This document shows positions 1 through 10,891 of a stretch of DNA of 64,000 bases, one piece after another. Each line of letters starts with the position of its first letter. Positions within the stretch are counted from its first letter, which is position 1. This stretch comes from Candidatus Endolissoclinum faulkneri L2 (GTDB lineage Bacteria; Pseudomonadota; Alphaproteobacteria; Thalassobaculales; Thalassobaculaceae): assembly GCF_000319385.1 (NCBI RefSeq), contig NC_019566.1, forward strand, positions 537,015 through 601,014, in the 5' to 3' direction. The notes beneath the pieces were generated by a model. That model did not search any database. It saw only the letters and a list, made by a program, of their open reading frames with translations, and had not been told where the DNA came from. The translations under genes and the position numbers were made by a program.

Positions 1-866
1 CTATAAGAATAAAATTTCTATTTTTATGTGGACTTATACATAATACATTATTAAATTTAGTAAAGATCAATTATGCAAACATTTTTATCGAAAACCAGCA
101 ATAATTAACATTATTTTTTTATTATACGTACAAAACATAATTAATTTTTTAATTACTTGCTAAAAGCAAGTTTAATACACTAGGTATGTTTCTAATTTTA
201 TTATATAATTAAGCTATATTTAAATCCAGAAACATTTAAAAATAGCAATAATTTTAGATTATTATGTTTTAATGTATTAGCAATGTCTTTTTTTTTTACA
301 AAAAAACAGAAATAATGATAACAATCAATACTCATAGAGTATAACATTGGTTATGTAGTTAAGCTATTTTAATTCGTCAGATTATACAAATGCCTATTCT
401 TTTAATAAGTAAGTCCTATAATTAAAGAGCAATGGCGATCTATCTTATAGATAACACACAATTTCTACAATGCAAAAAGTATTGCAGTTGAAGTTATAGT
501 TATAAAGAGTTCCTTTATTATGATGACTAAATTATTACCTCTCATAGAAAGGTTAACGTAATAAAATTATCATCTTTATACCCAAAGATACAATTATATG
601 TTTTAAAGTTACGTTTCAGTACAGACTAAGAAAAAGATTGTTAATTAAAATAATAAACCGATACTAGCAAAAAGCATGATCAATTTTCAAATTGATTGCA
701 TCAAAAAAAAACTTAATTCAAGATTATTATAGTTAAATTAACAACAGCAAGATTGTCTTTAATGATTAAAAAAAATATTACAGCAAGGTATTGTAATTTT
801 GTTTACACTTGGAGTAAGTTTTGTAGTTAAGGTTGTTTTATGAAGCAACGTTTGCTTGGTAATTGG
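1..866. other. Non-coding AT-rich stretch downstream of the nuo-coaX-rnj operon
   Basis: No reading frame with recognisable coding character is seen on either strand. The only structures are small: a 6-bp hairpin just past the rnj stop (about 843-858) and a better one at 674-702, listed separately. In many Alphaproteobacteria other genes follow rnj, but no remnant of one can be recognised here. Confidence 0.6.
674..702 (-). terminator. Possible terminator of the nuo-coaX-rnj operon
   Basis: An 8-bp perfect stem (679-686 with 689-696, 2-nt loop) lies about 165 nt past the rnj stop. Read on the minus strand, the stem is followed a few bases later by five T. The stem is AT-rich and the T-run is not immediately adjacent, so this is a weak candidate. 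Confidence 0.3.
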
Positions 867-2549
867 TTATATTCTAACAACGTTAACGTTAGTTAGTGGA
901 CGTTTGTTAAGTTTATTACGCACAATTCTTCGAACTATTTGACGTGCAGCTTCGCGAACTTTTTGGTTCTTACGCCTATCGGTATTAGATAATTTACGCA
1001 ATGCTCCATCAACGGCATCAGCTGCATTTATTGCTAAGATTTGAGCATTAGCACGATCAGCAACACCGATTAGCGATACAACAGGTGCTGTTTTTAAATT
1101 ACCCTTAACGTCAAGTACTAGAAAAACGTTAACTGTTCCATTATGGAGCATTCTTCGACGATCGTTTAGGATTTCCGACTGTAGATTAATTATTTGACTA
1201 CCATCAACTACTTGTACTCCATTTCCTTTTATCCATTCAATAATTTCAGCATGTCCTTTACTAGATAAACGTACCAAACTGCCATTGGAGGGCACCAAGC
1301 TCTCGGGGACATTGCATTTTTCTGCCAGCCTAGCATGTTCACGCAAATGACGAGCATCTCCATGAACCGGAATAGCAATCTTTGGTCGTAGTAGCTGGTA
1401 CATCTTAATAAGCTCTTCTCTTGCTGGATGACCAGAAACATGTATTCCTGGCAGATTATCGCTATTGATTACTTCCACCCCTTTGCTCGATAATCGATTT
1501 TGTAACCTAGCAATTGCTCGCTCGTTACCGGGAATTTGACTTGAAGAAAAAATACAGACATCACCTGCATTAAGTGATACATGAGGGTGAGATCCATTGG
1601 ATATTCGTGTTAATGCAGCTTTAGACTCTCCCAAGCTGCCTGTGCAAATAAGCACAATCTTATCCTCTGGAAAATATCCGGCCTCCTCCTCTTTTATGAA
1701 AGTCGGAGCGTCTTGAAGATAGCCGTTATCTTTAGCGCTATCATGCATTTGCCACAACGAGCGACCTACCATAGCACATTGTCGATTATTATTAGCAGCA
1801 GCAAAAGCAATGCTTTCTAGTCTAGCTATATTAGATGCAAAACAAGTAATTGCGATCCGTCCTTTTCCGTCATATTGAGCAAATAGTTTTTTCATCTTCT
1901 TTCGAACATCCATTTCGGATCCAGTGTTGCCAGGTATGAATGCGTTAGTGCTATCACCGATTAGGGCTAACACGCCTTTCTTGCCTAAATTGCTAATAGC
2001 ATTAAAATTAGTTGGTTGACCAACACAGGGATTGGGATCAAATTTCCAATCGCCGCTGTGCACAATCGTGCCGGCTCTACAGTGCAAGATGACCATGTTG
2101 GATTCAGGAATAGAATGTGTTATACGAATTATTTCGATTTCAAATGGTCCTATGATTGTTATGCCGTTTATGTCAATCTGAATAAGCCTAACTTCATTCA
2201 GTATTCCAGCATCAAGCAACTTACGACGTACCAGTGAGGCAGTAAAAGGCGTGCAATAAATGGGGCATCCTAATCTCTCCCACAAATATGGTACGGCGCC
2301 TATATGATCTTCGTGTCCATGCGTGAGCAGCAAGCCGCATATATCATTGCGATGCGGTTCAATGAATGAAATATCTGGTAAAATGATATTGACTCCCGGA
2401 GTTGTATCGTCACCAAAGGTTATTCCGAGATCGATAATTAGCCATTTTCCAGAATAGCCATAAAGGTTAACGTTCATTCCGATTTCATCAGAACCGCCAA
2501 GAGGTAAAAAATATAAATTTTCATAGCTTTCATCTATTGTTAAATTCAT
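867..2549 (-). CDS. rnj: Ribonuclease J
   Basis: 560 aa, the usual length for bacterial RNase J, a 5'-3' exonuclease and endonuclease for mRNA decay and rRNA maturation. The N-terminal metallo-beta-lactamase fold carries the zinc motif H-G-H-E-D-H at residues 77-82, preceded by the family's G-G-x-x-E-I-G near residue 18. The beta-CASP part follows, and a Lys/Arg-rich C-terminal domain ends the protein. Its ATG overlaps the coaX stop by four bases, so it is the last gene of the long minus-strand operon starting at nuoA. No truncation or missing catalytic residue is seen. Confidence 0.96.
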   Translation of the reverse strand: MNLTIDESYENLYFLPLGGSDEIGMNVNLYGYSGKWLIIDLGITFGDDTTPGVNIILPDISFIEPHRNDICGLLLTHGHEDHIGAVPYLWERLGCPIYCTPFTASLVRRKLLDAGILNEVRLIQIDINGITIIGPFEIEIIRITHSIPESNMVILHCRAGTIVHSGDWKFDPNPCVGQPTNFNAISNLGKKGVLALIGDSTNAFIPGNTGSEMDVRKKMKKLFAQYDGKGRIAITCFASNIARLESIAFAAANNNRQCAMVGRSLWQMHDSAKDNGYLQDAPTFIKEEEAGYFPEDKIVLICTGSLGESKAALTRISNGSHPHVSLNAGDVCIFSSSQIPGNERAIARLQNRLSSKGVEVINSDNLPGIHVSGHPAREELIKMYQLLRPKIAIPVHGDARHLREHARLAEKCNVPESLVPSNGSLVRLSSKGHAEIIEWIKGNGVQVVDGSQIINLQSEILNDRRRMLHNGTVNVFLVLDVKGNLKTAPVVSLIGVADRANAQILAINAADAVDGALRKLSNTDRRKNQKVREAARQIVRRIVRNKLNKRPLTNVNVVRI

Positions 2550-3364
2550 TCTGGCTCCATTATAGCCCTATTATAGTTATATATCATGCGTAACCCATCT
2601 AGTGTTAATTCGCTGTTTACTATTTCAATTGCTGAACTCCAACCAGCAAACAACTCAGCTAGTCCTCCTGTCCCTATGACTTTCATAGGATGTTTGTATT
2701 CAGCGCGAATGCGAGACACTAGTCCCTCAATCATAGCTAAATATCCCCAAAAAATTCCGGATTGCATGGCAGTGGTTGTACTATTACCTATTACTCTAAT
2801 CGAGTTATTATCTTTGGAATTACCTTCTGGAGGACTAATAGTTACTCGAGGAAGTTGTGCAGCTGCCATGTAAAGCGCCTCCAAGCTAAGATTGATACCA
2901 GGACAGATTATACCTCCTGCATACCCACCATCTGCATCTATTACGTCGAAAGTAGTAGCTGTGCCAAAATCTACGATTATTAACGGACCTACATAAAGCT
3001 TATGAGCTGAAATCGCATTCACCAAGCGATCAGCGCCAACCTCTGCAGGTTGATTTATCCTTACCTCAAGATTAAGCTTAGTGCTAGATTCACCAATGAA
3101 CATTGGACTAATATCAAAATGCTTGTGACATAACTTTTTTAAATTAAAGCTCGTCGCAGGTACCACAGTAGCGATTATCACATTTTTGATATCGTAAATA
3201 TTTATTTTGTTGAGTGTCATAAGTTGAGTTAAACAAATAGCATATTCGTCTGCCGTTCGCTCAGCGTTTGTCGATATTCGCCAATGACTCATTGGTTTTT
3301 CAATTCCATCTTCATAAACGGCAAATACAGTATTTGTGTTACCGCAATCGATTACTAGCAGCAT
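2546..3364 (-). CDS. coaX: Type III pantothenate kinase
   Basis: 272 aa. It phosphorylates pantothenate, the first step of coenzyme A synthesis. The N-terminus has the ASKHA phosphate-loop motif D-x-G-N-T (residues 6-10). G-A-D-R (110-113) and D-F-G-T-A-T-T (132-138) are the other family signatures, and G-T-G-G stands near the C-terminus. It overlaps rnj by four bases and lies only 43 bases after nuoN. In many Alphaproteobacteria birA stands between nuoN and coaX; here it is missing. Confidence 0.96.
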   Translation of the reverse strand: MLLVIDCGNTNTVFAVYEDGIEKPMSHWRISTNAERTADEYAICLTQLMTLNKINIYDIKNVIIATVVPATSFNLKKLCHKHFDISPMFIGESSTKLNLEVRINQPAEVGADRLVNAISAHKLYVGPLIIVDFGTATTFDVIDADGGYAGGIICPGINLSLEALYMAAAQLPRVTISPPEGNSKDNNSIRVIGNSTTTAMQSGIFWGYLAMIEGLVSRIRAEYKHPMKVIGTGGLAELFAGWSSAIEIVNSELTLDGLRMIYNYNRAIMEPE

Positions 3365-3407
3365 TTTTTGTTTCCATAGTTGGTAATTATCAGCATTTTA
3401 CGAAATA

Positions 3408-4862
3408 TTAAGATAGATTAAATCCCAATATGCTAGATGAAATTGCGGTATTGTATACCGGGGTAATGGCAAAGAAAAAGAATACTATTATCATTGCAGA
3501 TCCACATAAAGTTAGTTGTAGTTTCTTGTCACGAATTGCATCAAGTGGCTGCGCTGCTTTTTCAAAATACATTATTTTTATGATACGCAGGTAGTAAAAC
3601 GCGCTGATTACACTTGATAGTATACCAATTGTAGCTAAGACATATAAGCCAGCATCGATCGCTGAGATAAAAACAAACCATTTACCAAAAAAACCGGCAA
3701 GTGGTGGGATACCAGACATAGATAACATAAAAATCATCAAAGCTAATGCCATCATCGGATGGGTATCCGATAAGCCTGTAAGATCTGATATATTCTCTAC
3801 AGGACTATCGTTGCGTCGCATGCAAAGTATGAAAGAAAAGATACCGATACTCGTAAATGTATATGTCGTTAGATACATTAAAATGCCTGTTACACCTGTT
3901 TCATTGCCAGAAGCAAGGCCAATGAGGGAATAGCCCATATGAGCGATGGAGCTATATGCTATAAGACGCTTGATATTGGTTTGCATAATTGCAGCTAATC
4001 CGCCAACCAAAACAGATGCGATCGAAAGAAATACTATTAGTGGTTGCCAGGAGATTAATAAATCTCTAAAAGGATCAAGCATTACTCGCAAAAAAAGAGC
4101 TAAGGCAGCTATTTTCGGGGCAAGAGTGAATAAAGCAGTTACAGGAGTCGGAGCGCCTTCATATACATCCGGTGCCCACATGTGAAAAGGCACAATGGAA
4201 ACCTTGAACGCTAGGCCAGAAAATAAGAATATCAAACCAATTATTAAACCAACAGATGTGGAACGGCTAGTGCTTACAACTGTAGCTATACCATTAAAGC
4301 TGGTAGTACCAGTAAATCCATAAATTATGGAACAACCGTAAAGCAATATACCTGAGCTAAAAGCACCAAGAACAAAATATTTCAAACCAGCTTCAGTTGA
4401 CTTCAAAGTATTGCGCTGAATAGTTGCGAGAACGTAAAGAGCAATGCTCTGGAGTTCCATACTCATGTATAACAAGATAAGATTATTGCTTGACACCATT
4501 AGCATCATACCTAGTGTAGCGAACAAAATCAGTATGGGATATTCGAATAAATTATTTTCACTACGCTTTAAATAATCGAAAGACATTATTATGGAAAATA
4601 TAACCCCAATAATAATTAATACCTTGATAAAACGAGCAAAACTATCGCTGATAAATAATGCTTGAAAAGCAAGAGCATTCTCAGATTGAATTAGCACTAG
4701 TGTAGCAGTTACTAGTAAAATAGCTATTGTAGAATAGGAAATTATTTTTAAGGTATTTTTATTTATGAATAAGCCTGCCATGAGCAATATTAAGCCGGAA
4801 ATAGCTAAAAAAATTTCTGCTGAAGCAGGAGCAATTATGGGAAGAGTGGTAGTTAAGTTCAT
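3408..4862 (-). CDS. nuoN: NADH-quinone oxidoreductase subunit N
   Basis: 484 aa, one of the three antiporter-like proton-pumping membrane subunits of complex I, with about 14 hydrophobic segments and the conserved proton-antiporter stretch in its middle, including Lys and Glu/Asp residues inside membrane helices. The frame is open from a TTG at 4877, but ATG 4862 has a GGAAG purine run eight bases upstream and gives the usual N-terminus, so I prefer it. It is the last of fourteen nuo genes. The spacer to nuoM is 20 bases. Confidence 0.95.
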   Translation of the reverse strand: MNLTTTLPIIAPASAEIFLAISGLILLMAGLFINKNTLKIISYSTIAILLVTATLVLIQSENALAFQALFISDSFARFIKVLIIIGVIFSIIMSFDYLKRSENNLFEYPILILFATLGMMLMVSSNNLILLYMSMELQSIALYVLATIQRNTLKSTEAGLKYFVLGAFSSGILLYGCSIIYGFTGTTSFNGIATVVSTSRSTSVGLIIGLIFLFSGLAFKVSIVPFHMWAPDVYEGAPTPVTALFTLAPKIAALALFLRVMLDPFRDLLISWQPLIVFLSIASVLVGGLAAIMQTNIKRLIAYSSIAHMGYSLIGLASGNETGVTGILMYLTTYTFTSIGIFSFILCMRRNDSPVENISDLTGLSDTHPMMALALMIFMLSMSGIPPLAGFFGKWFVFISAIDAGLYVLATIGILSSVISAFYYLRIIKIMYFEKAAQPLDAIRDKKLQLTLCGSAMIIVFFFFAITPVYNTAISSSILGFNLS

Positions 4863-4882
4863 ATTCTGTGCTTCCAATAATT

Positions 4883-6397
4883 TTAGCCAGCAGTTAAATT
4901 GCTCATAGCATTTTCGTTGAGAGCTGCTTTGTAATTTGTTATTAAGCTCTCTACCGAAGCAGACATCATATCGGTGAAGATCGAAGGATAAATACCCATA
5001 GATAGGATTAGAATGATTAATGGAGTGAACATAGCTATCTCTCTTGGACTAAGGTCTAGAAGTATATTAAGTTGTTCATTCTCTAATTTACCGAAGAGGA
5101 CGCGGCGATAAAGGTAAAGCATATATGCGGCACCTAGTATAAGGCCGCTTGCTGTGAAAGCTGCAATCCAAGTATTTACCTGGAAAGCGCCGGTTAGAAT
5201 TAACAATTCACCAATGAAACCTGATGTTCCAGGCAAACCAACGGATGCTAGCATAAATATCATAAAAATCATTGCATATCGCGGCATATTTTTTGCAATT
5301 CCACCATAGAATTTTATTTCACGGATACGCATGCGATCGTATATAACTCCAACGCAAAGGAATAGAGCACTTGATACTATACCATGCGATAACATATAAA
5401 ATATCGACCCATCTACCCCCATTATATTCATGGTGAATATGCCGACCGTTACAAATCCCATATGAGCAACCGAAGAGTAAGCGATCATCTTTTTCATATC
5501 CTGCTGGACCAATGCCACCAAAGATGTGTAAATTACTGACATAACACTCAGAGCATAGACCATTGGTGTAAAATCAGCTGATGCCTCTGGAAAAATTGGT
5601 ATGGAAAATCGAAGAAAGCCATAACCGCCAATCTTTAGTAAAATTCCTGCTAACATAACTGAGCCAGCTGTCGGTGCTTCGACATGTGCATCCGGCAGCC
5701 AAGTGTGTAATGGCCACATCGGTACTTTTACCGCAAAGGAAAAGAAAAAAGCTAGCCACAACCAAGTTTGCATTTCTGGTAAAAATCTTGTTTGCATGAG
5801 AGTAAGTAAATTTGTAGTGCCCGTGTAGCAATACATCGATATGATTGCTAGTAACATTAATACCGAACCAACTAAAGTATATAAAAAAAATTTAAAGGCA
5901 GCGTAAAATCGATGAACTCCGCCCCATACACCAATTATTAAGAATATCGGGATTAATAATGCTTCAAAAAAAATGTAAAATAATAAAATATCTAAAGCGC
6001 AAAACATTCCAATCATCATAGATTCTAGTACGAGAAAAGCGATCATGTATTCTCGTACTCTTTTTTGAATTGCTTCCCAACTTGCCAAGATGCAAATTGG
6101 CGTTAGTAGCGTAGACATCATAACAAACCATATGGATATGCCATCCACTCCAATGTGATAGGAGCTTGATAAACTTGGTATCCAATTGATTTTTTGGACA
6201 AGTTGAAACTTGGCAGAATCTTGTTCAAAAAAGGCCAATATTAGTAGGGAAATTAGAAAAATTATACTTGATGTAATCAGTGCTAAGCAGCGCGAAGAGT
6301 ATGCTATCTGATCTGTCCTACCTCGTAATGTCATAATAAACGCTGCACCTAGCATGGGGCCAAAAATTACAATTGTCAGCAACCATTGCTTAATCAT
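4883..6397 (-). CDS. nuoM: NADH-quinone oxidoreductase subunit M
   Basis: 504 aa antiporter-like subunit of the complex I membrane arm, hydrophobic throughout with about 14 helices. The conserved stretch with P-L-H-x-W-L-P-D-A-H near residue 230 and the K-K-M-I-A-Y-S-S-V-A-H-M-G segment around 305-320 are the family hallmarks. A GTG at 6400 is in frame, but ATG 6397 with GGGAG eight to nine bases upstream is the better start. One base separates the 3' end of nuoL from the frame opening. Confidence 0.96.
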   Translation of the reverse strand: MIKQWLLTIVIFGPMLGAAFIMTLRGRTDQIAYSSRCLALITSSIIFLISLLILAFFEQDSAKFQLVQKINWIPSLSSSYHIGVDGISIWFVMMSTLLTPICILASWEAIQKRVREYMIAFLVLESMMIGMFCALDILLFYIFFEALLIPIFLIIGVWGGVHRFYAAFKFFLYTLVGSVLMLLAIISMYCYTGTTNLLTLMQTRFLPEMQTWLWLAFFFSFAVKVPMWPLHTWLPDAHVEAPTAGSVMLAGILLKIGGYGFLRFSIPIFPEASADFTPMVYALSVMSVIYTSLVALVQQDMKKMIAYSSVAHMGFVTVGIFTMNIMGVDGSIFYMLSHGIVSSALFLCVGVIYDRMRIREIKFYGGIAKNMPRYAMIFMIFMLASVGLPGTSGFIGELLILTGAFQVNTWIAAFTASGLILGAAYMLYLYRRVLFGKLENEQLNILLDLSPREIAMFTPLIILILSMGIYPSIFTDMMSASVESLITNYKAALNENAMSNLTAG

Positions 6398-6401
6398 CAC
6401 C

Positions 6402-8336
6402 TCAACTCCCGAATGCTAATTGCCAAGAAATTAGCGCTACGAGACCTATCAATATAGCAAATGCGTAGTGATAAAGATAACCGGTTTGCCATATTGATAC
6501 TTTTTTGGCACACCATTTAGTTACCATACTGATGCCATCTGGGCCAAAACCATTGATAATCGTATTATCACCAGTTTTCCAAAATAACCAACCAACTCTA
6601 AATGAGTTACGTACGAACAAGTAGTTATATAATTCGTCAAAAAACCATTTATTTAACAAGAATATTTGCAATGGACGAATAACATTTTTGATTTTATTAG
6701 GTATGCTAGGCTGCAATATATACATTATATAAGCTAAACTTATACCAATGAATGCAACTAGAATAGGTAGTAGTTTAACCCAATTGGGGGTATAGTGGTG
6801 GGCGGCTTTTATTGTGTTATGTTCTTCTAGAATCTTGATAGTTGATCCCCAAAAAACATGCATTTGAGTACCAACGAAATATTTATATCCGATAATGCCA
6901 CTTAATAGTGCACCGACGGCCAATACTAAAAGCGGTATAAGCATTATAGGTGATGGATCATGGATATTTTTAAAAGTATAATGATTTATTCTTGACTTAC
7001 CATGGAATGTCATAAACAGCAACCTGCATGAGTAAAAAGCGGTGAGCAAAGCTGTCACTATTCCCATCCAGAATGCAAATTTTCCACCTCCTGTATGAGA
7101 AGCAAAAGCTGATTCTAGTATTGTATCCTTCGAGTAGTAACCAGCAAAGAATGGGATGCCAATTAGCGCTAGGGTACCAATCCAAAACATGACATATGTC
7201 CATGGGGTTTTGCGCCACATTCCACCCATTTTTTTCATATTTTGTTCATTGTTGATTGCATGGATAACTGATCCAGCTGAAAGGAATAGCAATGCCTTAA
7301 AAAAGGCGTGAGTTACTAGGTGAAAAATTGCCGCTGGATATGCAGACACGCCAAGCGCGAAGAACATATAGCCCAGTTGAGAACAGGTTGAATAAGCGAT
7401 AACACGTTTTATATCATTTTGAATTAAGGCAATAGTAGCTGCAAAAAAAGCAGTAGCGGCACCAATATAAGTGACGACAACCAAGGCTTCTGGCGCAAAC
7501 TCAAACAATGGTGACATACGTGCTACTAAGAATACACCTGCGGTTACCATAGTAGCAGCATGGATTAGTGCGGACACTGGTGTCGGACCTTCCATAGCAT
7601 CAGGTAACCAAGTATGAAGCCCAAGTTGCGCTGATTTGCCCATGGCTCCCAAGAAAAGCATGATGGAAATTACCGTAACGGCGTTTATATTCTTCCAGAA
7701 TAGAAAATTGAATGTACTGTTGGCCATCTTAGGGGCTACCATGAATATCGTATTGAAATCTAGCGAATCAAAGATTACGAAGCAGGAGAAAATGCCTAGC
7801 AAAAATCCAAAATCACCAATACGGTTCATCAAAAATGCTTTTATAGCAGCAGCGTTTGCGGAAGAACGATCGTACCAAAAGCCAATCAATAAATAGGACA
7901 TAACTCCTACGCTTTCCCAACCAAAAAACAATTGTATCAAATTATCAGAAGTTACCAGCATAAGCATAGCAAAGGTAAACAACGATAAATATGACATAAA
8001 TCGTGCAATTGATGGGTCGTCGCTCATGTATTCTATGGAATACAAGTGCACGCAAAACGAAATGACACTAATTACAATTACCATTACAGCAGTTAAACTA
8101 TCCCAGCGTAATGCCCAATTAACCTCTAAACTACCAATCTTTATCCAAGTCAATAGCTTGATAGTTTGGTATTGGCCATTCAAAGCAACTTCCCAGAAGG
8201 CAACCGTACTTAATATAGCCACTATAAGGATGCTAGTGCAGGTAACGATTTGCGCTCCTTTATCCCCCAGTTTATTTTTCCCAAAAGCACTAATCAAAGC
8301 GCTGATTAATGGAAGAAAGACAATGGCAATGTACAT
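6402..8336 (-). CDS. nuoL: NADH-quinone oxidoreductase subunit L
   Basis: 644 aa, the distal proton-pumping subunit of complex I. It contains the antiporter core (H-T-W-L-P-D-A-M-E-G-P-T-P-V-S motif near residues 245-260, and a later K-R-V-I-A-Y-S-T-C-S-Q-L-G segment). It also has the long C-terminal amphipathic region that in NuoL runs laterally along the membrane arm, ending in a last hydrophobic anchor. Length fits the family. The gene sits between nuoK (8 bases upstream) and nuoM. Confidence 0.97.
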   Translation of the reverse strand: MYIAIVFLPLISALISAFGKNKLGDKGAQIVTCTSILIVAILSTVAFWEVALNGQYQTIKLLTWIKIGSLEVNWALRWDSLTAVMVIVISVISFCVHLYSIEYMSDDPSIARFMSYLSLFTFAMLMLVTSDNLIQLFFGWESVGVMSYLLIGFWYDRSSANAAAIKAFLMNRIGDFGFLLGIFSCFVIFDSLDFNTIFMVAPKMANSTFNFLFWKNINAVTVISIMLFLGAMGKSAQLGLHTWLPDAMEGPTPVSALIHAATMVTAGVFLVARMSPLFEFAPEALVVVTYIGAATAFFAATIALIQNDIKRVIAYSTCSQLGYMFFALGVSAYPAAIFHLVTHAFFKALLFLSAGSVIHAINNEQNMKKMGGMWRKTPWTYVMFWIGTLALIGIPFFAGYYSKDTILESAFASHTGGGKFAFWMGIVTALLTAFYSCRLLFMTFHGKSRINHYTFKNIHDPSPIMLIPLLVLAVGALLSGIIGYKYFVGTQMHVFWGSTIKILEEHNTIKAAHHYTPNWVKLLPILVAFIGISLAYIMYILQPSIPNKIKNVIRPLQIFLLNKWFFDELYNYLFVRNSFRVGWLFWKTGDNTIINGFGPDGISMVTKWCAKKVSIWQTGYLYHYAFAILIGLVALISWQLAFGS

Positions 8337-8344
8337 AAAAAGCC

Positions 8345-8653
8345 TTAGCCTTTCATCAGGTTAATGTCATCAACTGATATTGAGCCGCGATTGCGGAAAA
8401 ATACTACAAGTATTGCAAGTCCCACAGCTGCTTCTGCTGCTGCAACTGTTAACACTAATAGTGCAAAGACTTGACCTACAAGGTCACCGAACTGCGTTGA
8501 AAAAGCTATAAAATTAATATTGACAGCGAGTAACATAAGCTCGATCGACATTAGAATAATAATAACGTTTTTCCGATTTAGAAAGATGCCAAAAATGCCT
8601 AAAGTAAATAAAATTGCTGCAACTATTAGGTAGTGATTAATAGTAATTGCCAT
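8345..8653 (-). CDS. nuoK: NADH-quinone oxidoreductase subunit K
   Basis: 102 aa with three membrane helices, exactly the usual NuoK size. The conserved membrane glutamates are present: one in the helix with M-S-I-E-L-M-L (second helix, near residue 38) and one in the [10 protein letters not shown] stretch (third helix, near 74). These are part of the charged axis that links quinone reduction to proton pumping. One base separates it from nuoJ. Confidence 0.97.
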   Translation of the reverse strand: MAITINHYLIVAAILFTLGIFGIFLNRKNVIIILMSIELMLLAVNINFIAFSTQFGDLVGQVFALLVLTVAAAEAAVGLAILVVFFRNRGSISVDDINLMKG

Positions 8654-8654
8654 C

Positions 8655-9263
8655 CTAGACTCCTCTACCGCGAGTCACTTTAACTAGTTCAACTACTTCT
8701 TCCGGAAGACGAATATTTTGTTTGTTTATCGACTGACGTTTGACATCTGTGCGTTGCCGTAATGCTAATACGATAGCACCAATCATAGAGACAAGCAGCA
8801 CAATGCCAGCAGTATGAAAAGCTAGTACATAGTCCGTGTAAATTACACGTCCAATCGCTTCTGCATTAGTAATTTGGTATGAAATTGGCGAAGTAGCAGC
8901 CGCAGTAACCTTTAATTCAGTACCTCCTAGTCCTATGACCATGATTATTTCAGCCAATAGAGCGAGAACGATCATTCCACCAATCGGTAAGTAGCTTGTA
9001 AAGCCTTGGCGTAGAACAACTAAATTAATGTTAAGCATCATAACTACGAACAAGAACAAAACAGCAACAGCGCCAATATAAATGATAAGCAGAATCATTG
9101 CTAAAAATTCAGCGTTCATCAGCAGAAATAATCCAGCCGCATTAAAAAAAGTTAAGATTAGAAAAAGCACAGCATATACCGGATTGCGGGATGTAACAAC
9201 CATAACAGCTGATGTTATTGTTACGATAGCTAATATATAGAACACTAGGGGTAGTATAGCCAC
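8655..9263 (-). CDS. nuoJ: NADH-quinone oxidoreductase subunit J
   Basis: 202 aa with five predicted membrane helices, the NuoJ pattern. The [17 protein letters not shown] segment near residue 60 is the conserved third helix whose pi-bulge moves during complex I turnover. A soluble Arg/Lys-rich tail follows the last helix. It is preceded by a 95-base gap after nuoI, the largest spacer inside the nuo genes, in which I see nothing. Confidence 0.96.
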   Translation of the reverse strand: MAILPLVFYILAIVTITSAVMVVTSRNPVYAVLFLILTFFNAAGLFLLMNAEFLAMILLIIYIGAVAVLFLFVVMMLNINLVVLRQGFTSYLPIGGMIVLALLAEIIMVIGLGGTELKVTAAATSPISYQITNAEAIGRVIYTDYVLAFHTAGIVLLVSMIGAIVLALRQRTDVKRQSINKQNIRLPEEVVELVKVTRGRGV

Positions 9264-9358
9264 GCCGATTTATTTCCTGGGTATTTTAATAAGCAAAATT
9301 TTTCACTTAAAATGCATGTAAGATTGTTAGGTTTTTATTAATCGTTAAATGTTTCTTT

Positions 9359-9847
9359 TTAGCGATAGGACGCGTCAGAAACTAAGTTTTTATTAATTTC
9401 TACTTCCCATCGGTCACCATTTGCGAGTAACTTCTCTTTATTATAAAAGAGCTCTTCTCGACTCTCAGCCGCAAATTCAAAATTTGGCCCCTCAACGATA
9501 GCGTCAACCGGACAAGCTTCTTGGCAGAAGCCACAATAGATACATTTAGTCATATCAATGTCATAGCGTGTGGTGCGGCGAGAACCATCAATACGTGGTT
9601 CAGCTTCAATGGTAATAGCTTGAGCGGGACATATAGCTTCACACAGCTTACAAGCAATACATCTCTCTTCACCGTTTGGATACCGACGTAACGCATGCTC
9701 ACCTCGGAATCTTGGACTGATTGGTCCTTTTTCATGAGGATAATTGATAGTTACTTTGGGACGAAATAGATACTTTAATGTTAATGTCATACCTTTTATT
9801 AACTCGATTAACAGCATATTTTTAATATGATATTTAATGTAAGCCAT
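9359..9847 (-). CDS. nuoI: NADH-quinone oxidoreductase subunit I
   Basis: 162 aa peripheral-arm subunit carrying iron-sulfur clusters N6a and N6b. Two ferredoxin motifs are visible, [12 protein letters not shown] (about residues 63-74) and [12 protein letters not shown] (about 102-113). These pass electrons toward N2 in NuoB. The N-terminal amphipathic helix that docks on the membrane is present. An AGGA stands about seven bases before the ATG. Confidence 0.97.
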   Translation of the reverse strand: MAYIKYHIKNMLLIELIKGMTLTLKYLFRPKVTINYPHEKGPISPRFRGEHALRRYPNGEERCIACKLCEAICPAQAITIEAEPRIDGSRRTTRYDIDMTKCIYCGFCQEACPVDAIVEGPNFEFAAESREELFYNKEKLLANGDRWEVEINKNLVSDASYR

Positions 9848-9878
9848 GAATCATCCTAATTGCTTTATTTTACCTAAC

Positions 9879-10877
9879 TTAGTCGAAAAACATTATTTTT
9901 ATACTTGCAGTGATTACTACCCACAGCATCGATAAAGGCAGAAAAACTTTCCATCCTAAACGCATGAGCTGATCGTAGCGATAGCGTGGAAATGTAGCTC
10001 GGACCCATAAAAATACAAAAAGCACTAGAGAGACTTTTATAACAAACCACAGTAGATTTGGGATCCATTTAAATGGGAATATATTAAGTGGCGGTAACCA
10101 ACCTCCAAGAAATAATATAGAGGTCATAGCACTCATCAGTATCATATTAGCGTATTCACCGATAAAGAAAAAAGCAAAGCCTATTGATGAATATTCGACG
10201 AAATAACCTGCAACTAATTCTGACTCACCTTCCGGTAAATCAAAAGGTGCACGATTCGTTTCAGCAAGTGCAGAGATAAAAAATATTAAGAACATCGGCA
10301 ACATTGGAATTATAAACCACACAGTTTTCTGTGCTTCAACTATCTCGGTTAAATTCATCGATCCAACACAGAGTAGTACACTAATAATAACTAAACCGAT
10401 CGAAATCTCATAGGAGATCATTTGAGCAGTAGAGCGTAAAGCTCCGAGGAATGCATATTTTGAATTTGAGGCCCATCCAGATATAATCACTCCATAAACA
10501 TTGAGTGAGCTAATGGCTAATAAATAAAGCACACCGACATTAATATTAGCTAGTACTATTCCTTCATCAAAAGGGATCACTGCCCAAGATACTAAACTAA
10601 GTATAAAAGTTATAATTGGTGCTAAAATAAATATTATCTTATTTGCACCACTAGGAATGATAGTTTCCTTTGACATCAGCTTGAGCACATCAGCAAACGG
10701 CTGAAACAGGCCAAATGGACCAACTAAACTTGGGCCTTTTCGTAACTGTATAGCTCCGATTACTTTGCGTTCAAAAAAAGTAAGGTATGCTATAGCGATC
10801 AATAGCGGAAGCAAAATAGATAACATTTGAGCAAATAAGATGGCTCCTGGAATCACATATGCGTCGATAAATTCCAT
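9879..10877 (-). CDS. nuoH: NADH-quinone oxidoreductase subunit H
   Basis: 332 aa with about eight membrane helices. NuoH forms the quinone entry chamber and links the peripheral arm to the membrane arm. Conserved loops are visible: [13 protein letters not shown] near residue 37, the [20 protein letters not shown] loop near 205, and P-R-Y-R-Y-D-Q-L-M near 295. Fourteen bases separate it from nuoG. Confidence 0.97.
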   Translation of the reverse strand: MEFIDAYVIPGAILFAQMLSILLPLLIAIAYLTFFERKVIGAIQLRKGPSLVGPFGLFQPFADVLKLMSKETIIPSGANKIIFILAPIITFILSLVSWAVIPFDEGIVLANINVGVLYLLAISSLNVYGVIISGWASNSKYAFLGALRSTAQMISYEISIGLVIISVLLCVGSMNLTEIVEAQKTVWFIIPMLPMFLIFFISALAETNRAPFDLPEGESELVAGYFVEYSSIGFAFFFIGEYANMILMSAMTSILFLGGWLPPLNIFPFKWIPNLLWFVIKVSLVLFVFLWVRATFPRYRYDQLMRLGWKVFLPLSMLWVVITASIKIMFFD

Positions 10878-10891
10878 AGCTAGCCTAGGCT

